From Flavobacterium agrisoli (GTDB lineage Bacteria > Bacteroidota > Bacteroidia > Flavobacteriales > Flavobacteriaceae): 64,000 nucleotides of DNA. The stretch is from positions 434,001 through 498,000 of the forward strand of contig NZ_JAEHFV010000001.1 of the NCBI RefSeq assembly GCF_016522065.1, read 5' to 3'. This document shows positions 40,585-49,202 of the stretch, piece after piece (position 1 is the stretch's first letter; each line of letters starts with the position of its first letter). Below the pieces are notes generated by a model that saw only the letters and a program-made list of their open reading frames with translations, did not search any database and was not told where the DNA came from. A program made the translations under genes and the position numbers.

Positions 40585-41865
40585 CTAAAAAGCATTTTTC
40601 ATTTTCATTTTTATTTCCTCCAAACACAAATTATTAATACTTCCTTCATGAGTGTGTTTTGTTGCTTTTGGTGATTGATAATTGCCACTTTCTAATTCTT
40701 CGGCTACTGCTTTATAAGCATCTCTAAAAGGCATTCCCGCAACCACCATTTCATTTAATGTGTCTACAGTAAACAAATAATCGTATTTTTTGTCGTTTAA
40801 GATTCCTTCTTTTACTGTGATATCCGGAATTGAAAAAATAGCAATGTCTAGACAAGCTTTTAAGTTTTGAATGGCAGGAAACAAACCTTCTTTCAGCAAC
40901 TGTAAATCTCTATGATAACCACTTGGCAAGTTATTGGTAATTAAAGTAATTTCATAAGGCAAAGCTTGTATTTTATTACATTTTCCTCGAATTAGCTCAA
41001 AAACATCTGGATTTTTTTTATGCGGCATAATACTCGAACCTGTAGTTAAATGACCGGGTAAACCAATAAAATCAAAATTTTGGCTCATATACAAACAAAC
41101 ATCCATAGCGAATTTTGAAAGCGTCGCGGCCACACTGCTCATAGCAAAGGCAACCGTTTTTTCTGATTTTCCACGGCTCATTTGTGCAGCTACCGCATTG
41201 TATTTTAAGGTTTCAAATCCTAACTCTTTTGTTGTAAAGGTACGGTTGATTGGAAACGAACTCCCGTAACCGGCAGCAGAACCTAACGGATTTTGATCGA
41301 CTACTTTCAAAGCCGCATTAAGTAAGGTAATATCGTCAATTAAGGTCTCCGCATAAGCAGAAAACCACATTCCAAATGAAGATGGCATGGCAATTTGCAA
41401 ATGGGTATAGCCAGGTAAAAGAATATTTTGGTATTTTTCGGCCGAATCCATCATCAAATCAAAAAGCGTTTTTACTTGCTCTTTTAATTCGTTTACCACA
41501 TCTTTTAGGTACAAATTAACATCAACTAAAACTTGGTCGTTTCGAGAGCGTGCGGTATGGATTTTTTTGCCGGCATCTCCTAATTTTTCAGTCAAAAGAT
41601 ATTCAATTTTTGAATGAACATCTTCAAAAGAATCTTCTATAGTAAAGTTACCTTTTGCTACCTCTGTTATAATTTCTTCTAAAGCTTCAACTAATGAATG
41701 GGTTTCTTCGGTAGTCAATAATCCAATTTGTCCCAACATTTTAGCATGAGCAATAGAGCCTAAAGCATCATATTTTGCTAAAATAAGATCCAATTCTCTA
41801 TCATTTCCAACCGTAAATTGTTCGATTTGTTTTGCAGTTGGTATTCCTTTTTCCCAAAGTTTCAT
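40585..41865 (-). CDS. argH: Argininosuccinate lyase
   Basis: Last step of arginine synthesis, releasing arginine and fumarate. The 426-aa protein has HSKIEYLLTEKLGDAG, TARSRNDQV (about 103-111), LLPGYTHLQIAMPSSFG, and the fumarase/aspartase signature GSSIMPHKKNPD (near 277-288). Last gene of the ten-gene arginine operon, 50 bp after the deacylase gene. Confidence 0.96.
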   Translation of the reverse strand: MKLWEKGIPTAKQIEQFTVGNDRELDLILAKYDALGSIAHAKMLGQIGLLTTEETHSLVEALEEIITEVAKGNFTIEDSFEDVHSKIEYLLTEKLGDAGKKIHTARSRNDQVLVDVNLYLKDVVNELKEQVKTLFDLMMDSAEKYQNILLPGYTHLQIAMPSSFGMWFSAYAETLIDDITLLNAALKVVDQNPLGSAAGYGSSFPINRTFTTKELGFETLKYNAVAAQMSRGKSEKTVAFAMSSVAATLSKFAMDVCLYMSQNFDFIGLPGHLTTGSSIMPHKKNPDVFELIRGKCNKIQALPYEITLITNNLPSGYHRDLQLLKEGLFPAIQNLKACLDIAIFSIPDITVKEGILNDKKYDYLFTVDTLNEMVVAGMPFRDAYKAVAEELESGNYQSPKATKHTHEGSINNLCLEEIKMKMKNAF

Positions 41866-41915
41866 AGTATTCTATTTTTAAACGAAGCGACAAGTTAGGA
41901 CTTGTCTGTAAAGAA

Positions 41916-42986
41916 TTATTTTTTTAAAAAATCATTTAGAATTTTAATATACAATTGAATTCCTTCTTCAATTTCGTGTACGTATATAAATTCGTTTGCC
42001 GAATGCGAACGCAAACTCTCGCCTGGTCCTAATTTTAACGATTGGCAACTCAAAACAGATTGATCTGACAAAGTTGGCGAACCATAAGTTGTTCTTCCTA
42101 ATGCAATTCCTGCTTGAACTAAACCGTGCGAAATTGGAATGGATGAGGAATTTAAATGCAGTGAACGAGGTGTTATTTCGGCTGAAACTTGTGATTGAAT
42201 TAATTCTAAAACTTCTTTATTAGAATAACAATCATTTACCCGTACATCTACCACCAAATCACATTCCGAAGGGACAACATTGTGTTGCTTTCCAGCATTT
42301 ATTTGTGTTACCGTCATTTTTACTGGTCCTAAAACATCCGATATTTTTTCAAATGTATAGTTTTTAAACCAATCTACCACTTGCATGGTTTTGTAAATTG
42401 CGTTGTCGTCATTTTGATGTGCGGCATGACTAGCCGTTCCTTTTATTTTTACATCTAAAACGAGTAATCCTTTTTCGGCAACGGCTAATTGCATTAAAGT
42501 AGGTTCGCCTACAATAGCGCAATCTAAAGTTGGTAAATGTTTTAAAACACTATTCAAACCATTTTTACCGCTGCTCTCCTCTTCTGCCGAAGCCACTAAA
42601 ACTACATTATGTGACGGATTTTCGATTTCATAAAAATAAACAAAAGTCGCTAGTAACGATACCAAGCAACCACCTGCATCATTACTTCCTAAGCCAAATA
42701 ATTTTCCATCTTCTACAAAAGCTTTAAACGGATCGTTGGTATAAGCCTGATTGGGTCTTACCGTATCGTGATGAGAGTTGAGTAACAAAGTAGGTTTGCT
42801 TGTATCAAAATTTTTATTAAAAGCCCAAACATTATTGTTTTCTCTTTGAAATGGGATATTGTTCTGATTGAACCAATTTTCAATTAAAAGAGCTGTTTGG
42901 TCTTCTTCGCTTGAAAATGAAGGTGTTTCAATTAAATTCTTTAATAATTCAATGGCTTCTTGTGTTAAGAGTTCTATGGATTTCAT
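41916..42986 (-). CDS. argE: M20 N-acyl-ornithine/N-acyl-citrulline deacylase
   Basis: A 356-aa zinc peptidase-like deacylase. Metal-site blocks are LLNSHHDTV (about 71-79), GLGSNDAGGCLVSLL (near 93-107) and the catalytic/metal pair ASAEEESSG. In organisms with an N-acyl-ornithine carbamoyltransferase the substrate is N-acetyl- or N-succinyl-citrulline, not acyl-ornithine; this is inferred from the neighbouring gene. Located between argB and argH in the arginine operon. Confidence 0.85.
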   Translation of the reverse strand: MKSIELLTQEAIELLKNLIETPSFSSEEDQTALLIENWFNQNNIPFQRENNNVWAFNKNFDTSKPTLLLNSHHDTVRPNQAYTNDPFKAFVEDGKLFGLGSNDAGGCLVSLLATFVYFYEIENPSHNVVLVASAEEESSGKNGLNSVLKHLPTLDCAIVGEPTLMQLAVAEKGLLVLDVKIKGTASHAAHQNDDNAIYKTMQVVDWFKNYTFEKISDVLGPVKMTVTQINAGKQHNVVPSECDLVVDVRVNDCYSNKEVLELIQSQVSAEITPRSLHLNSSSIPISHGLVQAGIALGRTTYGSPTLSDQSVLSCQSLKLGPGESLRSHSANEFIYVHEIEEGIQLYIKILNDFLKK

Positions 42987-43029
42987 ATAACTTTTATAGT
43001 GTTTTGTGTTTCTTTATTTTTAGAAACGA

Positions 43030-43806
43030 TTAAAGGGTAATTAATGTATGAACGATTGTTTCGTTTTGCAACATTTTATGATGCCCTATTTTAATTTTTT
43101 GAACTCCCTGGGAAAGGCTGTTAAAACAGTTATCTAACTTAGGAATCATGCCCGAATGAATTACGTTTTCGGATTTTAATTTGTGATATAATTCAGAATT
43201 AATATCCGGAATAACCGAATCGTCATTTTCGGAATCGGACAAAACGCCGGGTTTTTCGAAACAATAATTCAAAGTAACTTCATATACTTCTGATAATGCA
43301 ATGGCTAACTCGCTTGCAATAGTATCGGCATTTGTATTTAATAATTGTCCGTTTTTATCATGTGTAATAGCGCAAAAAACAGGAACAATTTCGTTTGAAA
43401 TTAAGGTTTGAAGTAAAGGCGTATTTACTTTTTTCACATCTCCTACAAAACCATAATCAATAGTTGGATGATTTCGTTTATCCGATTGGATTAAATTTCC
43501 ATCAGCACCCGAAAAACCAATCGCATTTGTATTTTTAGCCTGTAATTTAGCTACAATATCTTTGTTGATTTGTCCGGCATAAATCATCACCACTACATCT
43601 AACATAGCAGCATCTGTGATTCTACGTCCTTCAACCATTTGAGGAACCAAACCAATGCTTTGCGCCATTTTAGTAGCCGATTTTCCCCCACCATGAACCA
43701 AAATTTTATTACCTTCAATTTTAGAAAAATCAGTTAAAAATTGTGCTAGTTCAGTTGGGTTATCAATGATGTTTCCTCCTATTTTTATTACGGTGAGTTT
43801 TTGCAT
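43030..43806 (-). CDS. argB: N-acetylglutamate (N-acylglutamate) kinase
   Basis: Second step of arginine synthesis. The 258-aa amino-acid kinase has VIKIGGNIIDNP (about 5-16), the substrate loop LVHGGGKSATKMAQ (about 36-49) and the nucleotide region near the C-terminus (NSLSQGVQKIKIGHH). It may prefer N-succinyl- over N-acetyl-glutamate in this lineage; the sequence does not decide. The gap to the carbamoyltransferase gene holds a repeat structure at 43815-43881. Confidence 0.92.
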   Translation of the reverse strand: MQKLTVIKIGGNIIDNPTELAQFLTDFSKIEGNKILVHGGGKSATKMAQSIGLVPQMVEGRRITDAAMLDVVVMIYAGQINKDIVAKLQAKNTNAIGFSGADGNLIQSDKRNHPTIDYGFVGDVKKVNTPLLQTLISNEIVPVFCAITHDKNGQLLNTNADTIASELAIALSEVYEVTLNYCFEKPGVLSDSENDDSVIPDINSELYHKLKSENVIHSGMIPKLDNCFNSLSQGVQKIKIGHHKMLQNETIVHTLITL

Positions 43807-43814
43807 ATTTTTTT

Positions 43815-43881
43815 AAGTTGCTAAGTCACTAAGTTGCTAAGTCACTAAGCTATTTAAACTTAGTTTCTTAGTAACTTAGAA
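43815..43881. repeat. Tandem 16-bp repeat and inverted copy between argB and argF'
   Basis: AAGTTGCTAAGTCACT occurs twice in tandem (43815-43830, 43831-43846). An imperfect inverted version (43858-43881) follows, so the whole could fold into a hairpin. The word resembles low-complexity CTAAGT repeats common in Bacteroidetes intergenic DNA. Confidence 0.65.
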
Positions 43882-43888
43882 ACTTTTT

Positions 43889-44836
43889 CTATATTTTTTT
43901 CAATATTTTTTGAAGGACTAATTGTGCCGAGTAGGTACGATTATGTGCTTGCTGAATGACAATTGAATTTTCACTATCGATTACTTCATCGGCTACAATA
44001 ACATTACGACGAACAGGCAAACAGTGCATAAATTTTCCGTTATTGGTCAAAGCCATTTTTTCGGCTGTAACGGTCCAATTTGGATCCATGTTGGTTACAG
44101 CTCCATATTCGTTATAATTGCTCCAATTTTTTACGTAAACAAAATCTGCATTTTCGAATGCTTTATTTTGATCGTATTCGATTTTAGAATTTTTAGTTAT
44201 TTCCGGATTTAATTCATATCCTTCGGGATGTGTAATGACAAAATCCATATTTTCTTGTTTTTGCATCATTTCTACGAAAGAATTGGCAACCGCCTGCGGT
44301 AAAGCTCTCGGATGTGGAGCCCATGATAAAACGACTTTCGGACGATGAGGCGTTTTAAATTCCTCCATCGTAATCGCATCTGCCAATGATTGTAGCGGAT
44401 GCCCCACTGCACTTTCCATATTCACAATAGGCACGGTAGCAAATTTAAGAAATCCAGATAATACCATTTCCGCATTATCTTTTTCTTTATCAATAAGACC
44501 CGCAAAAGAACGAATGGCGATAATATCACAATATTGCGAAACTACTTCGGCTGCTTCGCGAATATGTTCGGAAGCACCTTGATTCATAATCGTTCCATCT
44601 TCAAACTCTAACGTCCAGCCTTCATTTGTAAAATTCATTACCATCACGTTCATTCCCAAATTCAAAGCCGCTTTTTGCGTACTCAAACGGGTTCTTAAAC
44701 TCGGATTAAAAAACAACATTCCTAAGGTTTTATCTTTACCTAGCTTTTTATTTTTAAGCGGATTTTTTTTTATTTTAAGCGCGCTTTTTACCCATTTGTC
44801 TAATGAGTCGATGTTTTGAATAGAAATATAGTTCAT
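43889..44836 (-). CDS. argF': N-acyl-ornithine carbamoyltransferase
   Basis: A 315-aa transcarbamylase of the acetyl-/succinyl-ornithine type. Carbamoyl phosphate motif FFNPSLRTRLSTQKA (about 42-56), then LNLGMNVMVMNF and the acyl-binding region IMNQGASEHIREAA (about 83-96); later HCLPVRRN. In B. fragilis succinylornithine enzyme a Pro sits before the EH pair, and in acetylornithine enzymes a Glu; here it is S89. So the acyl group cannot be assigned from this residue. Member of the arginine operon. Confidence 0.9.
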   Translation of the reverse strand: MNYISIQNIDSLDKWVKSALKIKKNPLKNKKLGKDKTLGMLFFNPSLRTRLSTQKAALNLGMNVMVMNFTNEGWTLEFEDGTIMNQGASEHIREAAEVVSQYCDIIAIRSFAGLIDKEKDNAEMVLSGFLKFATVPIVNMESAVGHPLQSLADAITMEEFKTPHRPKVVLSWAPHPRALPQAVANSFVEMMQKQENMDFVITHPEGYELNPEITKNSKIEYDQNKAFENADFVYVKNWSNYNEYGAVTNMDPNWTVTAEKMALTNNGKFMHCLPVRRNVIVADEVIDSENSIVIQQAHNRTYSAQLVLQKILKKI

Positions 44837-44908
44837 CGTTGTACTATTTTTTAATTGAAAAATTAAAAGATTTAATGATTAAAAAATCATCCGAATTTAA
44901 TGTTTTAC

Positions 44909-45670
44909 TTATACAATCTTTGTAAACGGAATTTTATTGTTTAAAGCATTTAAAATAAAATTATCATTCAAACCGTTGACAATCCATGTTTCGATATTAG
45001 CCGATTTAGCAATAGCAGCCGCTTCAATTTTAGATTGCATTCCGCCCGTTCCGTGTGAAGATTTTGAATCGCCGATTTCATTCTCTAATAATGAAAGATC
45101 CGAAACTTGTAAAATGGTCTCCGGATTTTCGTTTTTAAAAGAAGCTTTTGTATAAATTCCGTTAGTATTAGTTGCAATAATTAAAATATCAACATTCAAC
45201 AAAACGGCCGTTAAAGCAGCTAATTTATCGTTATCTCCAAACCGAATTTCATCGGTAGCAACAGTATCATTTTCGTTAATAATCGGGATATAATTATTAT
45301 CGACCAAGACGTTAATAGTATTCACGATATTTACTTTAGATTGTTCTTTTTCGAAATCGGAATACGAAAGTAAACATTGTGAAGTTAACAATCCCAAATC
45401 ACTGAAATTTTCATGAAAAATCCGCATTAAATGGGGTTGCCCGATTGAAGCTAAAGCTTGTTTTACTACAATTTCTTTCCCATTTGATTCTAATTTCACG
45501 AATTGTTTGGCTGCTGCAATGGCTCCAGAACTTACAATTACAAATTCGTATTGATCGTTTAAAGCCGCAATTTGCATACCTAAATCCTCAATTTTACCAC
45601 GCGAAATATGATTCGTTTCTTTGGTTAGGGTGTTGCTTCCTATTTTTAATAAAATCCTTTTTTTTGACAT
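44909..45670 (-). CDS. proB: Glutamate 5-kinase without PUA domain
   Basis: First step of proline synthesis. The 253-aa protein covers only the amino-acid kinase domain (LLKIGSNTLTKE, VSSGAIAAA, INENDTVATDEIRFGDNDKLAA, then SHGTGGMQSKIEAA); the C-terminal PUA domain of E. coli ProB (total 367 aa) is absent. Such short forms are active in other bacteria. It is embedded with proA inside the arginine operon, so proline and arginine supply from glutamate may be co-regulated. Confidence 0.93.
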   Translation of the reverse strand: MSKKRILLKIGSNTLTKETNHISRGKIEDLGMQIAALNDQYEFVIVSSGAIAAAKQFVKLESNGKEIVVKQALASIGQPHLMRIFHENFSDLGLLTSQCLLSYSDFEKEQSKVNIVNTINVLVDNNYIPIINENDTVATDEIRFGDNDKLAALTAVLLNVDILIIATNTNGIYTKASFKNENPETILQVSDLSLLENEIGDSKSSHGTGGMQSKIEAAAIAKSANIETWIVNGLNDNFILNALNNKIPFTKIV

Positions 45671-45686
45671 GTTTTTTTAATTTAAA

Positions 45687-45728
45687 AATTGAAAGATTTA
45701 ATAATTAGTGTAATTCCATCTTTCAATT
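45687..45728. repeat. Inverted repeat AATTGAAAGAT/ATCTTTCAATT in the proB-proA gap
   Basis: 11-bp perfect arms (45687-45697 and 45718-45728) separated by 20 bp. The same word recurs with longer arms in the argD-argC gap. Confidence 0.6.
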
Positions 45729-45739
45729 CTTCAATCTAT

Positions 45740-46936
45740 TTATCTTATTTGTCCTTCACCGTATACAAACCATTTGTTGGTTACCAAATGTTGCAATCCA
45801 ATTGGACCTCTTTGGTGTAATTTATCGGTACTAATGGCTAATTCGCCGCCCAAACCAAACTGCCCACCATCGGTGAAACGAGTGGAAGCATTATGGTAAA
45901 CCGCAGCCGAATCCACATTATTCATGAATTCTTGCGCTTTATCTTTATTTTCTGTAATAATACTGGCCGAATGTCCACCACAGTATGTATTGATTTTTTC
46001 GATAGCTTCTTGTGTAGTATTTACGGTTCCTATAACAATTTTATAATCTAGAAATTCCTCATACCAAATGTCATCACTTTCAATAGCCGAAATTCCAGTT
46101 GTTTTGGCAACAACTTCATCTCCTAAAACTTCCACATTTTTATCTTGTAAAACCGACACAATTTCTTTTGCAAACAATTCCCAGTTTGGCAAATTTATAT
46201 CAATTAAAACTTTATCTAGCGCATTACAAACAGATATGTTTGAGGTTTTTCCGTTAATGATAATATTTTTTGCTTTCTCTAAATTAGCCTCATTATCGAC
46301 TAATAAAAAATTATTGCCCCGACCACTTACAATAACCGGACAATTTGCGTGTTTTTTGGTGAATTCGATTAATTTTTCTCCGCCACGAGGAACAATTAAA
46401 TCGATTCGTTGTGAAGGTTTTTCTAAGAAAGCTTGTGTTTGTACGCGGTCATAATTCAAATATTCTACCCAATCCGTAGCAACATCATTACTTTGAAGAG
46501 CTTGATGCCAAAGGCTAACAATTTTTTGATTGGACAATAAGGATTCTTTTCCGCCTTTCAATAAAATTTTATTTCCGGACTTAAAAGCAATTCCTCCTGC
46601 CTCTACCGTTACATCGGGACGCGATTCGTAAATAATTAAAATAGTTCCAAAAGCAGCGGTTTTATTGCTAATTCGCAGACAATTTTCATGAGTGAACTCA
46701 TAGCGGATTTGTCCAACAGGATCTTCTTGGCTAGCTAATTGTTTGGCCGACAAAATCATGGCATCAACCTTTGCGTCATCTACCAAAAGCCTTTTTTCCA
46801 TAGCTAAATCTTCACCATTATAATTGGCTAAATCTTGTTTATTAATGGCTTTTAAAGCTTCTCTTTCTTGTTCTAAAAGAAGAGCCATGGTAGTTAACAC
46901 AGCATTTCTTTTTTCTATTGGAAGTAATGTATTCAT
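45740..46936 (-). CDS. proA: Gamma-glutamyl phosphate reductase
   Basis: Second step of proline synthesis. The 398-aa NADPH enzyme of the aldehyde dehydrogenase fold has IYESRPDVTVEAGGIAFKSG (about 104-123), LIVPRGGEKLIEF, the catalytic Cys in ISVCNALDK (about 234-242), and STRFTDGGQFGLGGELAIST near the C-terminus. 42 bp after argD and 69 bp before proB. Confidence 0.95.
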   Translation of the reverse strand: MNTLLPIEKRNAVLTTMALLLEQEREALKAINKQDLANYNGEDLAMEKRLLVDDAKVDAMILSAKQLASQEDPVGQIRYEFTHENCLRISNKTAAFGTILIIYESRPDVTVEAGGIAFKSGNKILLKGGKESLLSNQKIVSLWHQALQSNDVATDWVEYLNYDRVQTQAFLEKPSQRIDLIVPRGGEKLIEFTKKHANCPVIVSGRGNNFLLVDNEANLEKAKNIIINGKTSNISVCNALDKVLIDINLPNWELFAKEIVSVLQDKNVEVLGDEVVAKTTGISAIESDDIWYEEFLDYKIVIGTVNTTQEAIEKINTYCGGHSASIITENKDKAQEFMNNVDSAAVYHNASTRFTDGGQFGLGGELAISTDKLHQRGPIGLQHLVTNKWFVYGEGQIR

Positions 46937-46978
46937 GGTTTTTGGTTAGTTAATTTGAAACGCTATTGGTTTAAAATA

Positions 46979-48118
46979 TTAAGCGTTTAATTCGGCTAAT
47001 GATTTTTGCAAAGCTTTTACAAATTTATCAATCGCCTCTGTGTTAACGGTTAATGGAGGAAGAATTCTCAATAAATTTTTATTGTTTGCTCCACCAGTAA
47101 AAATATGTTTTTCAATAATCATTTTTTTTCTCAAAGCACTCACATCAAAATCAAATTCGACCCCCAACATCAGTCCTTTTCCTTTTACTTGTTTGATTTC
47201 AGGAATAGCTTTAATTGCTTCAAAAAAGTATTCAGACACTTTGTTGGTGTTTTCGATTAAATTCAAGTTTTTCATCACATCCAAAACGGCAATTCCTGCT
47301 GCACAAGCCAAATGACTTCCACCAAAAGTAGTTCCTAGCAACCCATAACTTGCTTGGAATTTAGGCGAAATTAAAACGCCACCGATAGGAAAACCGTTCC
47401 CCATCCCTTTGGCCGTCGTAACCAAATCGGGTGTAATATTGTGGTGTTGAAATGCAAAGAATTTTCCACTTCTGCCATAACCCGATTGTACTTCGTCTAG
47501 AATTAAAATCACATTATTGGCATTGCAAACCTCTTGTAAAGCCTGAAAAAACTCCGTTGTACCTTGGTCTAAACCGCCAACACCTTGGATTGGTTCAATG
47601 ATTACTGCACAAACATCACCTTTCTCTAGTTCCGATTTTACCAAATCAATTTGATTTAAAGGCAAAAAAGTCACAGATTGTTGCGCATTTAAAGGAGCCA
47701 CAATTTTTTTGTTATCGGTTACTGCAACTGCCGCCGAGGTTCTTCCGTGAAAAGAATTATCAAATGCAATTACTCTTGATTTATTGGTGTGAAAAGAAGC
47801 TAATTTTAGAGCATTTTCATTTGCTTCGGCACCAGAACTGCATAAAAATAAACTATAATCAGTAAGTCCTGACATTTGCCCTAACTTTTCGGCCAATTCA
47901 ACTTGCAATGGATTTTGAATGGCATTTGAATAAAAGCTCAAATTATCCAACTGTGCTTTCATTTTTGTATTGTAATCAGGTTGTGCGTGACCAATAGAAA
48001 TCACACCATGGCCAGAATATAAATCTAAATATTCAACCCCATTTTCGTCGTAAATTGTACAATCTAAAGCTTTAACAGGAGTTATGGGATATAATGGGTA
48101 AACGTCAAATAAGTTCAT
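46979..48118 (-). CDS. argD: Acetylornithine/N-acylornithine aminotransferase
   Basis: PLP class-III aminotransferase, 379 aa. Motifs: LDLYSGHGVISIGHAQPDY (about 31-49), LCSSGAEANENALKLA, DNSFHGRTSAAVAVT, LILDEVQSGYGRSGKFFAF, and the Schiff-base Lys in TTAKGMGNGFPIGG (near 239). Uses glutamate to convert acyl-glutamate semialdehyde to acyl-ornithine. Member of the arginine operon. Confidence 0.93.
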   Translation of the reverse strand: MNLFDVYPLYPITPVKALDCTIYDENGVEYLDLYSGHGVISIGHAQPDYNTKMKAQLDNLSFYSNAIQNPLQVELAEKLGQMSGLTDYSLFLCSSGAEANENALKLASFHTNKSRVIAFDNSFHGRTSAAVAVTDNKKIVAPLNAQQSVTFLPLNQIDLVKSELEKGDVCAVIIEPIQGVGGLDQGTTEFFQALQEVCNANNVILILDEVQSGYGRSGKFFAFQHHNITPDLVTTAKGMGNGFPIGGVLISPKFQASYGLLGTTFGGSHLACAAGIAVLDVMKNLNLIENTNKVSEYFFEAIKAIPEIKQVKGKGLMLGVEFDFDVSALRKKMIIEKHIFTGGANNKNLLRILPPLTVNTEAIDKFVKALQKSLAELNA

Positions 48119-48150
48119 TTTTCTTTTATTATTTAAAGATTTAATAATGT

Positions 48151-48224
48151 AAAAATTGAAAGATTTATGTTTTGATGATTGATTTAATTTTTAAATATTT
48201 CAATCTTTTAATCTTTCAATTTTT
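48151..48224. repeat. 15-bp inverted repeat in the argD-argC gap
   Basis: AAAAATTGAAAGATT (48151-48165) and its exact complement (48210-48224) flank the 107-bp gap. A related copy lies between proB and proA. No T tract suits a terminator, so it looks like a family of intergenic repeats inside this operon. Confidence 0.65.
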
Positions 48225-49202
48225 CTAGAATCCACAAGGTTTTACTTGCAGACCGGTAGTTTCGGGCAAACCAAACATCAAATTCATATTTTGGATGGCT
48301 TGGCCTGAAGCACCTTTACTCAAGTTATCGATGATAGACGTAATGAGTACCCGGTTGCCCTTTTTCATTAAACTAATAATAGACTTATTGGTTTGCACTA
48401 CTTGTTTTAAATTAATATTAGAAGTTGTAACCGTTACAAAAGGTTCATCTTTGTAAAAAGCTTCGTATTTGGCAACTAGATTTTCTAAAGTTTCTTCAGA
48501 TTTAGTGTATAACGTTGCGAAAATTCCTCTTGGAAAATCACCTCTATTTGGAATAAAAAGTAATTCGTTTTCGAATGAATTTTGCAATTGCTTTAAACTT
48601 TGATTGATTTCGCCCAAATGTTGGTGTTCGAATGCTTTATAGTGCGAAAAATTATTGTTTCTCCAACTAAAATGAGAAGTTGCCGATAAACCTACTCCTG
48701 CTCCAGTGCTGCCCGTTGTAGCGTTAATATGCACATCGTCTTGTAACAAACCATCAGCGGCTAATGGCAATAATGCCAATTGAATAGCTGTAGCAAAACA
48801 ACCAGGATTGGCAATATAATTTGCTTCTTTAATTTTATTTTTATTCAATTCAGGCAAACCGTAAACAAAGGTTTTTTCTTCAAAAACGGCATCGGCATTC
48901 AATCGGAAATCATTTCCTAAATCGATGATTTTAGTATGTGCAGCAAATGGGTTTTCTTGTAAAAAAGAAATGGATCTGCCATGACCTAAACATAAAAAAA
49001 CCACGTTTACATTTGGATTTACCTGATCGGTAAAATTCATTTCAATATCACCCATCAAATCTTGATGTGCGGTATATAAAGGTTTTCCAGCGTTAGTTGT
49101 GCTGTATACAAAGTCGATATTTACATTTGGATGAAACATCAACAAACGAATTAATTCGCCTGCTGTATATCCCGATCCCCCAATTATTCCGACATTAATC
49201 AT
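48225..49202 (-). CDS. argC: N-acetyl-gamma-glutamyl-phosphate reductase
   Basis: NADPH-dependent third step of arginine synthesis. The 325-aa protein starts INVGIIGGSGYTAGELIRLL (Rossmann motif), and the catalytic Cys lies in ANPGCFATAIQLALLPL (about 131-147). HINATTGSTGAGVG and NRGDFPRGIFATLY follow. It overlaps argG by 8 bp, so translation is coupled. Confidence 0.95.
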   Translation of the reverse strand: MINVGIIGGSGYTAGELIRLLMFHPNVNIDFVYSTTNAGKPLYTAHQDLMGDIEMNFTDQVNPNVNVVFLCLGHGRSISFLQENPFAAHTKIIDLGNDFRLNADAVFEEKTFVYGLPELNKNKIKEANYIANPGCFATAIQLALLPLAADGLLQDDVHINATTGSTGAGVGLSATSHFSWRNNNFSHYKAFEHQHLGEINQSLKQLQNSFENELLFIPNRGDFPRGIFATLYTKSEETLENLVAKYEAFYKDEPFVTVTTSNINLKQVVQTNKSIISLMKKGNRVLITSIIDNLSKGASGQAIQNMNLMFGLPETTGLQVKPCGF

